A stretch of 64,000 nucleotides of DNA. It comes from Phycisphaerae bacterium (GTDB lineage Bacteria; Planctomycetota; Phycisphaerae; UBA1845). Shown here piece by piece: positions 17,419-26,557 of the stretch. Each line of letters starts with the position of its first letter. Position 1 is the first letter of the stretch. The stretch lies in contig JAJDDY010000089.1 in assembly GCA_029260075.1 (NCBI GenBank), forward strand, positions 99,654 to 163,653, written 5' to 3'. The translations under genes and the position numbers were made by a program. The notes below the pieces were generated by a model, which saw only the letters and a program-made list of their open reading frames with translations, was not told the origin of the DNA and ran no database searches.

Positions 17419-18260
17419 CGATCACGGCCGGTATCGACGTAGGATCCACATACATCAAGGCGATCCTTCTGGACGAACGTACGCAGATACTCAGTCGCAA
17501 TATCAGACCGACCGGATTCAAGCTGGCCGAGTCCGCACAATCCGCATTCCAGGATTGTCTGAAGGAAGCCGGTCTTGAAGAGGACGATGTCCGCTATGTC
17601 GTAGCCACAGGAATCGGTCGCCACCAAGTCCAGTTCAAAGATATCCATGTGACCGACCTCACCGCAACCGCGCGCGGCGCCGGGTTCCTATTCCCCGGGA
17701 CACGCACCGTGCTCGACGTGGGTGGGCAGACCATGAAAGCGAGCCGCGTCGACGACAAGTTCCAGGTGGTGTCGTTTCGACTGAATGATAAATGTGCCGC
17801 CGGAACTGGCGCATTTCTGGAAAAGACCGCCCGATACATGGGGTTCACGACGGAAGAAATCGGGCCGTTGGTACTCACTTCCAAGGAACCGGTTCCCATT
17901 TCCGGAGTGTGCGCCGTGTTCGCCGAATCGGAAGTCATCAACCATCTTTCCCTTGGCACGTCGCCATCGGACATTATGCAGGGGGCGATCGAATCACTGA
18001 CCGGCCGCTCCGTGCAATTAATGAAACGGGTCAAGGGTGAAGCCGAGTACACACTCATCGGCGGCATTCTACGCTTCGAGACAATGGCGCGCGCCGTGCG
18101 CGAGCAACTGAAGAGCGAGGTCAACGTGCCGGAACCGGGAACGGTTCAGTATGTGGCCGCCCTCGGAGCGGCTATTCTGGGACACCGACGACTTGACATG
18201 CTCAAACGAGATTGCGTCGCGGATACGGCGAGCGTAGTACAGAGTCAAGGACGAGGATGA
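17415..18260 (+). CDS. bzdQ: benzoyl-CoA reductase ATPase subunit Q
   Basis: A 281-aa second BadF-type ATPase. Seen: [36 protein letters not shown] (an unusual TM where relatives have DT), [13 protein letters not shown] and [12 protein letters not shown] with the likely [4Fe-4S] cysteines. Its ATG overlaps the bzdP stop by 4 bp and its stop overlaps the next small gene, so translation is coupled. It forms the activator heterodimer with BzdP. Confidence 0.85.
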   Translation: MTITAGIDVGSTYIKAILLDERTQILSRNIRPTGFKLAESAQSAFQDCLKEAGLEEDDVRYVVATGIGRHQVQFKDIHVTDLTATARGAGFLFPGTRTVLDVGGQTMKASRVDDKFQVVSFRLNDKCAAGTGAFLEKTARYMGFTTEEIGPLVLTSKEPVPISGVCAVFAESEVINHLSLGTSPSDIMQGAIESLTGRSVQLMKRVKGEAEYTLIGGILRFETMARAVREQLKSEVNVPEPGTVQYVAALGAAILGHRRLDMLKRDCVADTASVVQSQGRG

Positions 18261-18586
18261 TCGTGGCGTCGGACTTTGTCATTCTCGCGTCGGGCTCGAA
18301 CCCAGCGCCACGCACCGGAGTGGAAGTCGAGGACGAGCGACTGGCCGCAGAGGGTTGGGTGCGCCGACACACGGCGGATGCGAATCGCGTCGCGGAGTGG
18401 CTGGAGTTATACCGGTCCCTTGGATTCGAAGTGTTCACACGGGAACTAACAATCGCGGACCATGATCCGCAATGCCGGGACTGCGTCATAAGCGCCTGCA
18501 CGTCGTATGTTCTGATCTATACACGGAAATCCGCTCGTCAACCCGACGGCGAAAGTCACAATCAACGCAACCCGCCGATCGACTAA
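18257..18586 (+). CDS. small Cys-containing protein of unknown function
   Basis: A 109-aa protein starting at an ATG that overlaps the bzdQ stop (ATGA). It has an acidic, helical middle (residues about 25-60) and a C-terminal DPQCRDCVISACTSYVLIYTR motif in which C-x2-C-x4-C could bind zinc or an Fe-S cluster. I do not recognise the family. Coupling to bzdQ implies a role in reductase assembly, activity or electron delivery; this is inference only. It is the last gene of the forward cluster. Confidence 0.72.
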   Translation: MIVASDFVILASGSNPAPRTGVEVEDERLAAEGWVRRHTADANRVAEWLELYRSLGFEVFTRELTIADHDPQCRDCVISACTSYVLIYTRKSARQPDGESHNQRNPPID

Positions 18587-18728
18587 TGCTTCATCGTCAA
18601 GTCCTCCTGCCCGATCAACGGGCCGCAGGGACTCTCATAACGCCTGGCTCAGCTTTTGTGTAGCAGGTCACCAGCACTCAGCTCAGCGACGATGCTAGAC
18701 ATGTTACGCCTTTCCCCGTCACGCAGAA

Positions 18729-19094
18729 TCAGCTGCCCTCCGCCGTGGCCATTTTTTCTCTCAATTCCTTAAACCAGTTGACCACGACGGTCGGCTGGAT
18801 TCGCATACCGCCGTTCTTTTCCGGCAACATGCCGAATAGGAAACGCTGACCGTCCGGGGCGACGTCGAAGAAGTCTGAATATGCTGCATCTTGAAGCTTG
18901 AACATGAGCTTGGGCGTGCCTGGGATCAGCACGTCGTCTTGCACCGTGATGGCTACCGAGTAGTACTCACTGCCGTCGTTTGTGTAGAAGAGTTCAGTTC
19001 CATCGCGTGACCACTTGGGATACCGCCAGCCACGGCAAGAGGGGAACAACGTGAACGGATCACCGGCTGGAAGCCGCTGCCATACTTTTTGCAC
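18729..19094 (-). pseudogene. C-terminal fragment of a PD40/TolB-like beta-propeller protein
   Basis: About 120 residues that look like the last blades of a WD40-like (PD40) propeller: PKWSRDGTELFYTNDG, then VAPDGQRFLFGM and a closing VVVNWFKELREKM. Such ends are known from large TolB-type proteins and kinase-propeller fusions. The N-terminal several hundred residues are missing; the upstream sequence runs straight into the actF region. It is probably a deletion remnant between two operons that converge here. Confidence 0.7.
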
Positions 19095-19128
19095 AGAAGA
19101 GTGTTAGCCTTGTGTCACCGCATGCGTC

Positions 19129-20289
19129 TTACTGGTGGTGGTGCAGGCTTGCCTCAAGCATGGGGTCAGCCACAGGTACGGGTGCTGCGGATCGGAACCT
19201 GCGAACGAAGACCAACATGAAGAGACCGGGAGCGCCAATGGCCATCCCCAACTCCCAGATTCCGAACGTCACGGACTCGAATCCGACAGTCGAGGGGTAA
19301 ATCAGGATGTAGAGGTCAAGCCACCGGCCAACCAAGATCAGACAACAAACCTTGACGAGCATGCGCGGACTGCGCTTGACCGGCTTGGGAAGGAGAATGA
19401 AAAACGGTAGCAGCCACGTGACACACATGTTGGCGACGAAAAGCGGTGCCCATGCCCCTGTTTGCCGGCGAATGAAATGCCCGGTTTCCTCGGCAAAGTT
19501 GGCGTACCAGATGAGCATGTATTCGCTAAACCAGATGTACACCCAAAACGCACTGAACCCAAACAACATTTTCCCGAGGTCGTGAAGGTGTTCGTGCGTA
19601 AGGACGTCGCGCAAAGGGCCTTCATACTGCAACCAGATCACCAATAATGTGATCAGGGCGAGCGCACCGAGAAAGAGTCCGGAGAAATGATAAACGCCGT
19701 ACATCGTGCTGAACCATTCGGGTTCCAAAGACATCACCCAATCAAAGGTGGCCATCCAGAACGTCAGACCGAAGAGCACTACGAATCCGGCCGACGACCT
19801 CTTGTTGCGGGCCGAGAGCGCGGGGTCCGCCGTTCGATCCTGAAGTCTCGATCGTGCAACGATGGTTCTGATCAACCACAACCAAAGCCCGAGGAACACG
19901 ACGGCCCGCCCAATGACGAACGTGTAGTCGAGAATGATTCCCTTCATTCCATGAGGGGGTTTGGCTATCCAAGGGTATAGAGATTTTCCTGCGAGCAGAG
20001 AAAGCAAGACGCCGGCGGCGGCCCATGGCAGAATCGCGCACATTGCTTCAGGGACTCGACGAATAGCGACGGCCCAGTGGGCGCCGCAAATGTATTGGAA
20101 CGCAATGAATAGAGCGGCACCCAGTCCCATCCCGAGCATACCGATGTTCACGAGTAGGAAGCTCGACCACGCACGCTGCGGCGCGAACACCAATCCGAGG
20201 ACAAAGCTCGCTCCGCCGATGACGGCAAGCCACTTGAATATTGCGAGTGTGCGGTCTGGCAGGTTGAGTTGTTCGTATTGACGCGGCAT
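19129..20289 (-). CDS. actF: alternative complex III subunit ActF (NrfD-like quinone-site membrane protein)
   Basis: A 386-aa polytopic membrane protein with about ten hydrophobic segments. In alternative complex III (quinol:cytochrome c oxidoreductase), ActC and ActF are the two NrfD-type membrane subunits. Visible features include the N-terminal LAVIGGASFVLGLVF helix and WFSEYMLIWYANFAEE. It is the last gene of the long - strand operon, directly after actE. Confidence 0.88.
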   Translation of the reverse strand: MPRQYEQLNLPDRTLAIFKWLAVIGGASFVLGLVFAPQRAWSSFLLVNIGMLGMGLGAALFIAFQYICGAHWAVAIRRVPEAMCAILPWAAAGVLLSLLAGKSLYPWIAKPPHGMKGIILDYTFVIGRAVVFLGLWLWLIRTIVARSRLQDRTADPALSARNKRSSAGFVVLFGLTFWMATFDWVMSLEPEWFSTMYGVYHFSGLFLGALALITLLVIWLQYEGPLRDVLTHEHLHDLGKMLFGFSAFWVYIWFSEYMLIWYANFAEETGHFIRRQTGAWAPLFVANMCVTWLLPFFILLPKPVKRSPRMLVKVCCLILVGRWLDLYILIYPSTVGFESVTFGIWELGMAIGAPGLFMLVFVRRFRSAAPVPVADPMLEASLHHHQ

Positions 20290-20931
20290 CTATGGCTGCG
20301 CTCCTTCCGGAGTCTTGTCGGACGTGGGCGATTCTTCGGGCGGTGTTCGTGCCAGTTCTTCTTGGGCAGCGTCCTGCAGGGATCTAATGTGGTTAATGAC
20401 GTCCCAACGGTCTTGGCGAGAAACCTGTCCGGCGTGCCCGGGCATGTTGCCTTGCCCCAGTGTGGTCACATGGAACATTTGACCGTCTTTCATCTTGATC
20501 GCATGCTCCAGCAACAACGACGGCGGAGGCGGAAAACCACGATTGGCGATCATTCCATCACCCGCGCCACCAGGTCCATGGCAGTGTTGGCAGAAGATGG
20601 AGTACGCGGTTGCACCGCGTGCGAGCGAGCGTGCGTCGTCTCGAGGTCTCGGGTTCGCAAGCTCTTCACCGGCTCTGAGCGCATCCACCTCCGTTCGCTC
20701 ATACTCGAAAGGCATCATTCCCCGGGGAATGGCACCCGGTGCGGGCTGGCGCAGGGTTCTGCCGTTTGGCATGTTGGAATTCTGCTCGAACGCTTGATAC
20801 GAAGGAGCATGGACCATATCCGGCATGACCTCGTAGTGCGGTTTGGCAAAATCCCGCGTCGCAGTGAAGCTCAGCAAGATGGCCATCGCCATAATGGACC
20901 CGAAAATGATGTTGAGCACCTTGGCTGACAT
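20290..20931 (-). CDS. actE: alternative complex III subunit ActE (monoheme cytochrome c)
   Basis: A 213-aa cytochrome c with an N-terminal hydrophobic anchor (residues about 5-24) and one heme site CQHCH in the segment YSIFCQHCHGPGGAGDG. The distal Met may be in GQGNMPGHAGQV. In ACIII, ActE passes electrons toward soluble cytochrome c. The gene overlaps the actD stop (TAATG) and is followed at once by actF. Confidence 0.88.
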   Translation of the reverse strand: MSAKVLNIIFGSIMAMAILLSFTATRDFAKPHYEVMPDMVHAPSYQAFEQNSNMPNGRTLRQPAPGAIPRGMMPFEYERTEVDALRAGEELANPRPRDDARSLARGATAYSIFCQHCHGPGGAGDGMIANRGFPPPPSLLLEHAIKMKDGQMFHVTTLGQGNMPGHAGQVSRQDRWDVINHIRSLQDAAQEELARTPPEESPTSDKTPEGAQP

Positions 20932-21488
20932 TAGACTGATTCCTGCTCGACGCGTTCCTCGACAGACGTCGCCCCCATGACACGCAGGCGCGCCGTCACT
21001 TCATCCAAACAGAACGTGGCGTCCGTCTCCTCGATAACCAATGCGAACTCGTTATCTGTGACACCGGGCGACGCGAGCTTGGCGCGACGACCGGGCAAGA
21101 GCCCCCTGCCGAGCAAGAACGCAGCGACCGTGCTTAGCGAGGCGAAGAGCACCATGACTTCGAAAGTGACCGGAAAGAACGCCGGCAGTGAGTTCCACGG
21201 CTTTCCGCCCACGTTGATAGGCCAATCGGTGGCCGAGGTCCAAAACTCAAACCAAACCTTGAACCCGGCGCCGGCAAACCCGAGGGCAAAACAAACCCAC
21301 GGCAGACGGGACGGTCTGAGGTCCATCGCTTTGTCTAGTCCGTGAACCGCATAGGGCGTGTAGACGTCTGCAATGCTAAGTCCACGATCACGTGCATCCG
21401 CTGTTGCGGCGAGGATATCGTTCTCGCTCGAAAATATCGCGAGCAAGAACCTACGATTGGAGGCCAATCTATTGATTCTTTCTGCCAT
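20931..21488 (-). CDS. actD: alternative complex III subunit ActD (DUF3341)
   Basis: A 185-aa membrane protein with an N-terminal soluble part (FSSENDILAATADARDRG) and two transmembrane hairpin helices around residues 60-125 (LPWVCFALGFAGAG; FEVMVLFASLSTVAAF). This layout is the DUF3341 signature of ActD. It overlaps the end of actC by 20 bp. Confidence 0.87.
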   Translation of the reverse strand: MAERINRLASNRRFLLAIFSSENDILAATADARDRGLSIADVYTPYAVHGLDKAMDLRPSRLPWVCFALGFAGAGFKVWFEFWTSATDWPINVGGKPWNSLPAFFPVTFEVMVLFASLSTVAAFLLGRGLLPGRRAKLASPGVTDNEFALVIEETDATFCLDEVTARLRVMGATSVEERVEQESV

Positions 21489-22830
21489 GACTCAAAACGC
21501 CCTTAACCTCAGCCATCGCAATGACCGGAATAAACCTGCAGAACATCAAAAACAGTGTCAAGAACAGTCCGAAGCTTCCCACCAACGTAGCGATTTCAAT
21601 CCAAGTCGGAGAATACCCCGTCCAGTTCGACGGCAGATAGTCGCGGTGCAGTGACGTTACGATTATGACAAATCGCTCGAACCACATGCCGATGTTAATG
21701 AAGATCGTGACAACGAAAACGACAAGCATGTTCGACCGGGCCCGTTTGAACCACAATATCTGCGGGCTGAGAATGTTGCAGCCAACCATGATCCAATAAG
21801 CCCAACTAAACGGACCAAATGCGCGGTTCATAAAGGCGAATTGCTCGTACGGACTGTTCGAGTAGAGCGCCGTCACGAATTCGGTCAGGTAGGCCATGGC
21901 CACCATGCCACCGGTCGCAATGAGCATCTTGCACATCGCGCCAACGTGCTGCTCTGTGATGTAATCCTCAAGCCGCATTGTCTTGCGAGCGATCAGCATG
22001 AGTGTGAGCACCATCGACATACCAGAGAAAATCGCACCGGCCACAAAATACGGCGGAAGAAGCGTTGTATGCCATCCCGGGATGACCGACGTCGCAAAGT
22101 CCCAACTAACGATCGTATGTACCGACAAGACGAGCGGCGTGGCGAGTCCGGCGAGCAGAAGATAGACGGTTTCATAATGAAGCCACGTTCTGAACGATCC
22201 GTTCCACCCAAGACTGAGAAAACCCGCCGTCGTCTTGCGCCAGCCGGCTTTCAGGCGGTCGCGGAGTGTGGCCAGGTCGGGAATCATTCCGACATACCAA
22301 AAGACGAACGATATCGTGAAATAGGTCGAAATCGCGAAGAAATCCCACACGAGAGGGGAGCGGAAATTGATCCAGAGTGGACCTCGTGTATTGGGGTATG
22401 GCGCCATCCAATGAGCGAGCCAAGGACGGCCCATGTGAATCAGTGGGAAAATCCCAGCACACATGACTGCAATGATGGTCATTGCTTCGGCTGCCCGGTT
22501 GACGGACGTACGCCACTTTTGGCGGAACAAGAAGAGCACGGCGGAAATCAGCGTACCCGCATGTCCAATACCTACCCAGAAAACAAAATTCGTAATGTCG
22601 AACGCCCATCCAACCGTGTTATTGAGTCCCCATGTTCCGATTCCCGTCATGATTTGGTAAGCGACGGAAATCAAACCGAGCAGCAACATCGACGACGAGA
22701 TCGAAATCGCAACCCACCACGATAACGACGGGCCCCGTTCGACCGACGCGCAGATGTCGTTGGTGACGTCGCTCGGGTTCTTGTCACCAAGAATGAGGGG
22801 GCTATGGATGGTCGACGGCATGCTAGCCAT
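21469..22830 (-). CDS. actC: alternative complex III subunit ActC (NrfD-like)
   Basis: A 453-aa integral membrane protein, about ten helices, of the NrfD/PsrC family. It takes part in quinol binding and oxidation in ACIII. Recognisable parts are NFVFWVGIGHAGTLISA, IHMGRPWLAHWMAPYPN, and WFERFVIIVTSLHRDYLPS near the C terminus. The start at 22830 overlaps the actB stop; an alternative ATG at 22848 would add six residues. It lies between actB and actD as in known act operons. Confidence 0.9.
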   Translation of the reverse strand: MASMPSTIHSPLILGDKNPSDVTNDICASVERGPSLSWWVAISISSSMLLLGLISVAYQIMTGIGTWGLNNTVGWAFDITNFVFWVGIGHAGTLISAVLFLFRQKWRTSVNRAAEAMTIIAVMCAGIFPLIHMGRPWLAHWMAPYPNTRGPLWINFRSPLVWDFFAISTYFTISFVFWYVGMIPDLATLRDRLKAGWRKTTAGFLSLGWNGSFRTWLHYETVYLLLAGLATPLVLSVHTIVSWDFATSVIPGWHTTLLPPYFVAGAIFSGMSMVLTLMLIARKTMRLEDYITEQHVGAMCKMLIATGGMVAMAYLTEFVTALYSNSPYEQFAFMNRAFGPFSWAYWIMVGCNILSPQILWFKRARSNMLVVFVVTIFINIGMWFERFVIIVTSLHRDYLPSNWTGYSPTWIEIATLVGSFGLFLTLFLMFCRFIPVIAMAEVKGVLSHGRKNQ

Positions 22831-25800
22831 GGTGAGTTGGGTCCTCATTTTCGTCCCGGTTGCGCACCAGGCCTAGATATCCCACGGAAGGTTTGACATT
22901 GGTTTCTTCAAGCATCCGATAGTGTCGCCCGCTTTTGATCAACTTCGACACAGCGCTCTTCGGGTCGTTCATGTCGCCGAAAACGATGGAACCAGCCGGG
23001 CAGGACTGCTGACACGCTGTCTTAATGTCGCCGTCGGCGATCGGTATTCCTTGCTTCTTAGCTTCGATCCGCGCTTCTTCGATTCGCTGCACGCAGAGGG
23101 AGCATTTTTCCATCACGCCGCGCGTCCGGACGGTGATGTCCGGGTTGAGCGCCATGTTGGCAAGCGTGTCCTCATGGGCATAGTCGAACCAGTTGAATCG
23201 GCGAACCTTATATGGACAGTTGTTGGCACAATATCGCGTTCCGACACACCGATTGTAGGTCTGCATATTGAGACCCTCCTCGCTGTGGGCCGTCGCGAGA
23301 ACCGGGCAGACCGTTTCACATGGAGCGTTGTCACAATGCTGGCACATCACCGGCTGGTGGAGAATGTCGGTGGTGCCCTCACTATCACTGTAGTATCGAT
23401 CGATGCGAAGCCAATGCATGATGCGCTTGCGGGCCACCTCGTCGCGCCCGACAACCGGCACGTTATTCTCAACCTGGCAGGAGACCACGCACGCCGAACA
23501 TCCGGTACACGTCGTCAAGTCGATGGCCATGCCCCAATGGTAACCCTCATATTTATGATCGTCCGGCCAGAGGTCGCCCAGGTCTTTGTGGTGAGCGTCG
23601 TATCCATGACTCGGAAGTGTTCCATCGCGTTCGTATGCGGCGAGGGTCGTCTCTTGAATCATCGGGCGGCGACGGTCCATCCCCGGAAGAACAAGCGACG
23701 CAGGGATTTCGATATTGTGATAGTCCTGAGTACACGCAAGGGAATGTGTTCGATTGGTCTTCGCGATCGAAACGTGCTCACCGGAGAGACGGAGCGTTCC
23801 GTCGCGATAGGTCAGAAGCTTCGCCGCATTGGTTCCGACCAAACCATTGTCACCCAGCGTCGGTTTGCCTTCCAGCCAAGCGGGGCCAACTTGTTTGAAG
23901 CGCGCACTTTCTGGATGGCCATAACCCAACGCGATAGCTACGACTTGGTCGTGCTGGGCTGGTTGAACGAGCGCAGGCAACTCGATAGCCGGGGACTTCC
24001 CGTCAGCAAGCGTGACCCTAACGACGTCGCCAGTTTCAATACCAAGCTTGCCGGCGGTGTCCTCTGCGATACTCGCATAGTTGTCCCAAACGACTTTCGT
24101 AATGGGGTCTGGCATTTCATGGAGCCACGGATTCGATGCATGTCGTCCGTCGCGCATGGCCACTTTCGGGTAAAGAACCAACGCCAACTCCTGGCCAGAG
24201 GGTCGTCCGGCATCGACAATCGGTTTGACCGCAGCGTTTCGAAATGTTGCCGATGCGACCCGTAGTTCTGAAATTCTCGCAAAGCCATCGTGGATGGCCA
24301 TATTCCAGGCCACTTGGTCGCCCCAAGTCTCACGAACGAGTGCTTGGTCCGACTTGTGTGATCCCGACGCCGACCAGATCGATAGACTCTCCAAAACAGA
24401 TCGGGTATCGAACAGGGCCCGCATGACAGGTTGCTGAAACCCCACAAATCCGCCGCCGAGTGTCACATCCCCCCAAGACTCAAGGTAGTGGTGATCCGGA
24501 CAGACATAGGTCGCGAGCTTCGACGTATCGTTGATGCGATCGGCGACGCTGACCACGAGCCCAGCCTGCTTGATAGCGGCTTCGAATTCCGCACCGTTGG
24601 GCAAATCGTAGACCGGATCGACGTTGTCGATGATCAGTGCATCGACGGAGCCGGATTGAAGTTCCCGAAGTAGCTCTTGAGCGCCAGTATCGCTAGCCTC
24701 GCCCTCGGCGAACGGCCGTGCGATATCAAGCGTGGCTCCGTAGTTGCCGAGCATGTGGTTGATGAAGTTGCATACGATTTGAGTCGCCACGTCTTGACTA
24801 CCGCAGACAACAAGCGACTTGCCCCGTGCGTGCCACAGTCTGGCGGCGAGGCCTTCGATGACCGGCGCATGGACATCGGTGTCGTCGCCTGTTGCGCCGA
24901 ATGCAACACCAGCTCTAGTTGCGAGCAAGGACGCCAGCCGGTTCATGACCGAACCGAGCTGCGCGGGCGCGATCGCTACACGCCGATCCGCTTTTCCGCC
25001 GGTTACTGTTAGGCGACTCTCGAACTGCGCGTGGTACGAAAAGTTCTTAGTGTCGACGTCTGCACGGCGGCCCTTCGACCACCCCGCAGTGAACGCGACC
25101 GGTGAAAGCCATGTGCCGAGAAAGTCCGCGTCGAATCCGACGATGACCGCGGCTTTGTCGAACGAATACCGAGGCACAACAGATTGGCCGTGCGTCTTCC
25201 TGTGCGCTCCGCAGATGGCGGACGTAGAAAGCATTGCATATTCAATGTGCTTGGCGTTAGGGAAGCTCTTGAGGAACGCCTGAATAACACGCCGCTTCGT
25301 CGGACTGGTGACCGTACCGGTTAAGAGGCGAACCGCGGCTCCGCTCTTGCGCATCGCATCGAACCGGTGCGTCACCTCACTGTCCACGACCTCCCAAGTC
25401 GCCTCCTGGCCGTCTTGCAACGGGTGCTCAAGTCGATGGCTGTCGTAGAGCCCCAGCACTGACGCCTGCCCTACAGCGCAGAGTCCACCGTGGGAGACGG
25501 GATGTTCCGCGTTACCTTCCACCTTGATCGCGCGCCCGTCGCGATTCTTCACGACCATCCCGCACCCGGCACTGCAGGCTCCACAGGTTGATGCGTAGTA
25601 GGTGGCGCGTCCGGGTACGATCGTCTCGGGGGCGACCAGATAGGGAATCGCCTTTTCTACAGGAGCGCGTGCGCACCCGCTGAGCGTCGCGCTGCCGAGC
25701 ACAAAGCCGGCGGCTGCTAGGAAATCACGGCGGCGCAACTCGACGCCCTTTCGCTCTCCCCCTGGCGCATCGGGTACGCTGGCAAACTCGTCACCGGCAA

Positions 25801-25873
25801 CGGGCAGCGGCCGCACGCCGTCGCTTCGGCGCTCCAAACTCTTCCAATACTCTTTTGAGCTGTTGTCGCTCAT
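22823..25873 (-). CDS. actB: alternative complex III subunit ActB (molybdopterin-type plus Fe-S fusion)
   Basis: A 1016-aa periplasmic protein. A twin-arginine signal RRRDFLAAAGFVLGSATLSG is followed by a lipobox-like Cys. Residues about 80-730 resemble the molybdopterin oxidoreductase fold (an early CGACSAGC cluster site is present), which in known ActB proteins lacks the cofactor. Residues about 780-990 form the ferredoxin-like B2 part with four cluster motifs: CTGCSACVVSC, CQHCDNAPCETVC, CVGTRYCANNC and CSLC...CQQSC. These clusters are thought to pass quinol electrons to ActA/ActE. Confidence 0.93.
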   Translation of the reverse strand: MSDNSSKEYWKSLERRSDGVRPLPVAGDEFASVPDAPGGERKGVELRRRDFLAAAGFVLGSATLSGCARAPVEKAIPYLVAPETIVPGRATYYASTCGACSAGCGMVVKNRDGRAIKVEGNAEHPVSHGGLCAVGQASVLGLYDSHRLEHPLQDGQEATWEVVDSEVTHRFDAMRKSGAAVRLLTGTVTSPTKRRVIQAFLKSFPNAKHIEYAMLSTSAICGAHRKTHGQSVVPRYSFDKAAVIVGFDADFLGTWLSPVAFTAGWSKGRRADVDTKNFSYHAQFESRLTVTGGKADRRVAIAPAQLGSVMNRLASLLATRAGVAFGATGDDTDVHAPVIEGLAARLWHARGKSLVVCGSQDVATQIVCNFINHMLGNYGATLDIARPFAEGEASDTGAQELLRELQSGSVDALIIDNVDPVYDLPNGAEFEAAIKQAGLVVSVADRINDTSKLATYVCPDHHYLESWGDVTLGGGFVGFQQPVMRALFDTRSVLESLSIWSASGSHKSDQALVRETWGDQVAWNMAIHDGFARISELRVASATFRNAAVKPIVDAGRPSGQELALVLYPKVAMRDGRHASNPWLHEMPDPITKVVWDNYASIAEDTAGKLGIETGDVVRVTLADGKSPAIELPALVQPAQHDQVVAIALGYGHPESARFKQVGPAWLEGKPTLGDNGLVGTNAAKLLTYRDGTLRLSGEHVSIAKTNRTHSLACTQDYHNIEIPASLVLPGMDRRRPMIQETTLAAYERDGTLPSHGYDAHHKDLGDLWPDDHKYEGYHWGMAIDLTTCTGCSACVVSCQVENNVPVVGRDEVARKRIMHWLRIDRYYSDSEGTTDILHQPVMCQHCDNAPCETVCPVLATAHSEEGLNMQTYNRCVGTRYCANNCPYKVRRFNWFDYAHEDTLANMALNPDITVRTRGVMEKCSLCVQRIEEARIEAKKQGIPIADGDIKTACQQSCPAGSIVFGDMNDPKSAVSKLIKSGRHYRMLEETNVKPSVGYLGLVRNRDENEDPTHHG

Positions 25874-25888
25874 AACGTCCGCTGGCTC

Positions 25889-26557
25889 CTAGTAGTGGCA
25901 AGCCGCACAATCAAGCGAAGCGTCAACCGGCGTTCCGGCGATTCCCGTGTGATTGACCGTCCGATGACAATTCACGCACCACCCCATACTTAGGTCTTCA
26001 ACCTGCCTGACTCGTTCCATCGTTTCGACGGCGCCGTGGCACCGATCGCACGCAACATTCATACTGACGTGCGCGCTGTGGTTGAAATAGACAAAGTCGG
26101 GAAGATTGTGAACCTTGATCCACTCGATTGGCTTGGGCACTTTGCCCGGTTTGGTTTTCATTTCCTCGTCGAGGGCAAGCGAGTCGTAGATTTTCTGCAA
26201 TTCACCAGAGACCATGCGGCGGGCCGTGCGTTTCTCTTCTTTGGCCAGCTCATCCTCAGCGCGTATTGAACCAAGCGTGTCCGTCACAATCGAATGGCAA
26301 TTCATGCATACGCTTGTTGCCGGAATTCCCGCGTGACGACTGGTTTCGGCACCGGAATGACAGTACTTGCAGTCGATCAACAATTCGCCCGCGTGGAGTC
26401 GATGCGAAAAGGCGATAGGCTGCTCCGGCGCGTACCCCTGCTGGTTCCCGGGGATGTGGAACGCCCCCAACCTCGCCACAAGCGTTGCAAGGCTGAACAC
26501 CGCGCCGATAAGTAGCACCACCGTGAGGGTTTGCAATTTGCTATCTCGTGTTAACAC
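25889..26557 (-). CDS. actA: alternative complex III subunit ActA (pentaheme cytochrome c)
   Basis: A 222-aa cytochrome with an N-terminal hydrophobic anchor (VVLLIGAVFSLATLVA) and five heme motifs: CKYCH, CMNCH, CDRCH, CVNCH and CAACH, the count typical of ActA. The start is a GTG at 26557 that overlaps the end of narK by 7 bp, which ties the act genes to the nar genes. It is the first of six act genes in the order A-B-C-D-E-F. Confidence 0.92.
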   Translation of the reverse strand: MLTRDSKLQTLTVVLLIGAVFSLATLVARLGAFHIPGNQQGYAPEQPIAFSHRLHAGELLIDCKYCHSGAETSRHAGIPATSVCMNCHSIVTDTLGSIRAEDELAKEEKRTARRMVSGELQKIYDSLALDEEMKTKPGKVPKPIEWIKVHNLPDFVYFNHSAHVSMNVACDRCHGAVETMERVRQVEDLSMGWCVNCHRTVNHTGIAGTPVDASLDCAACHY

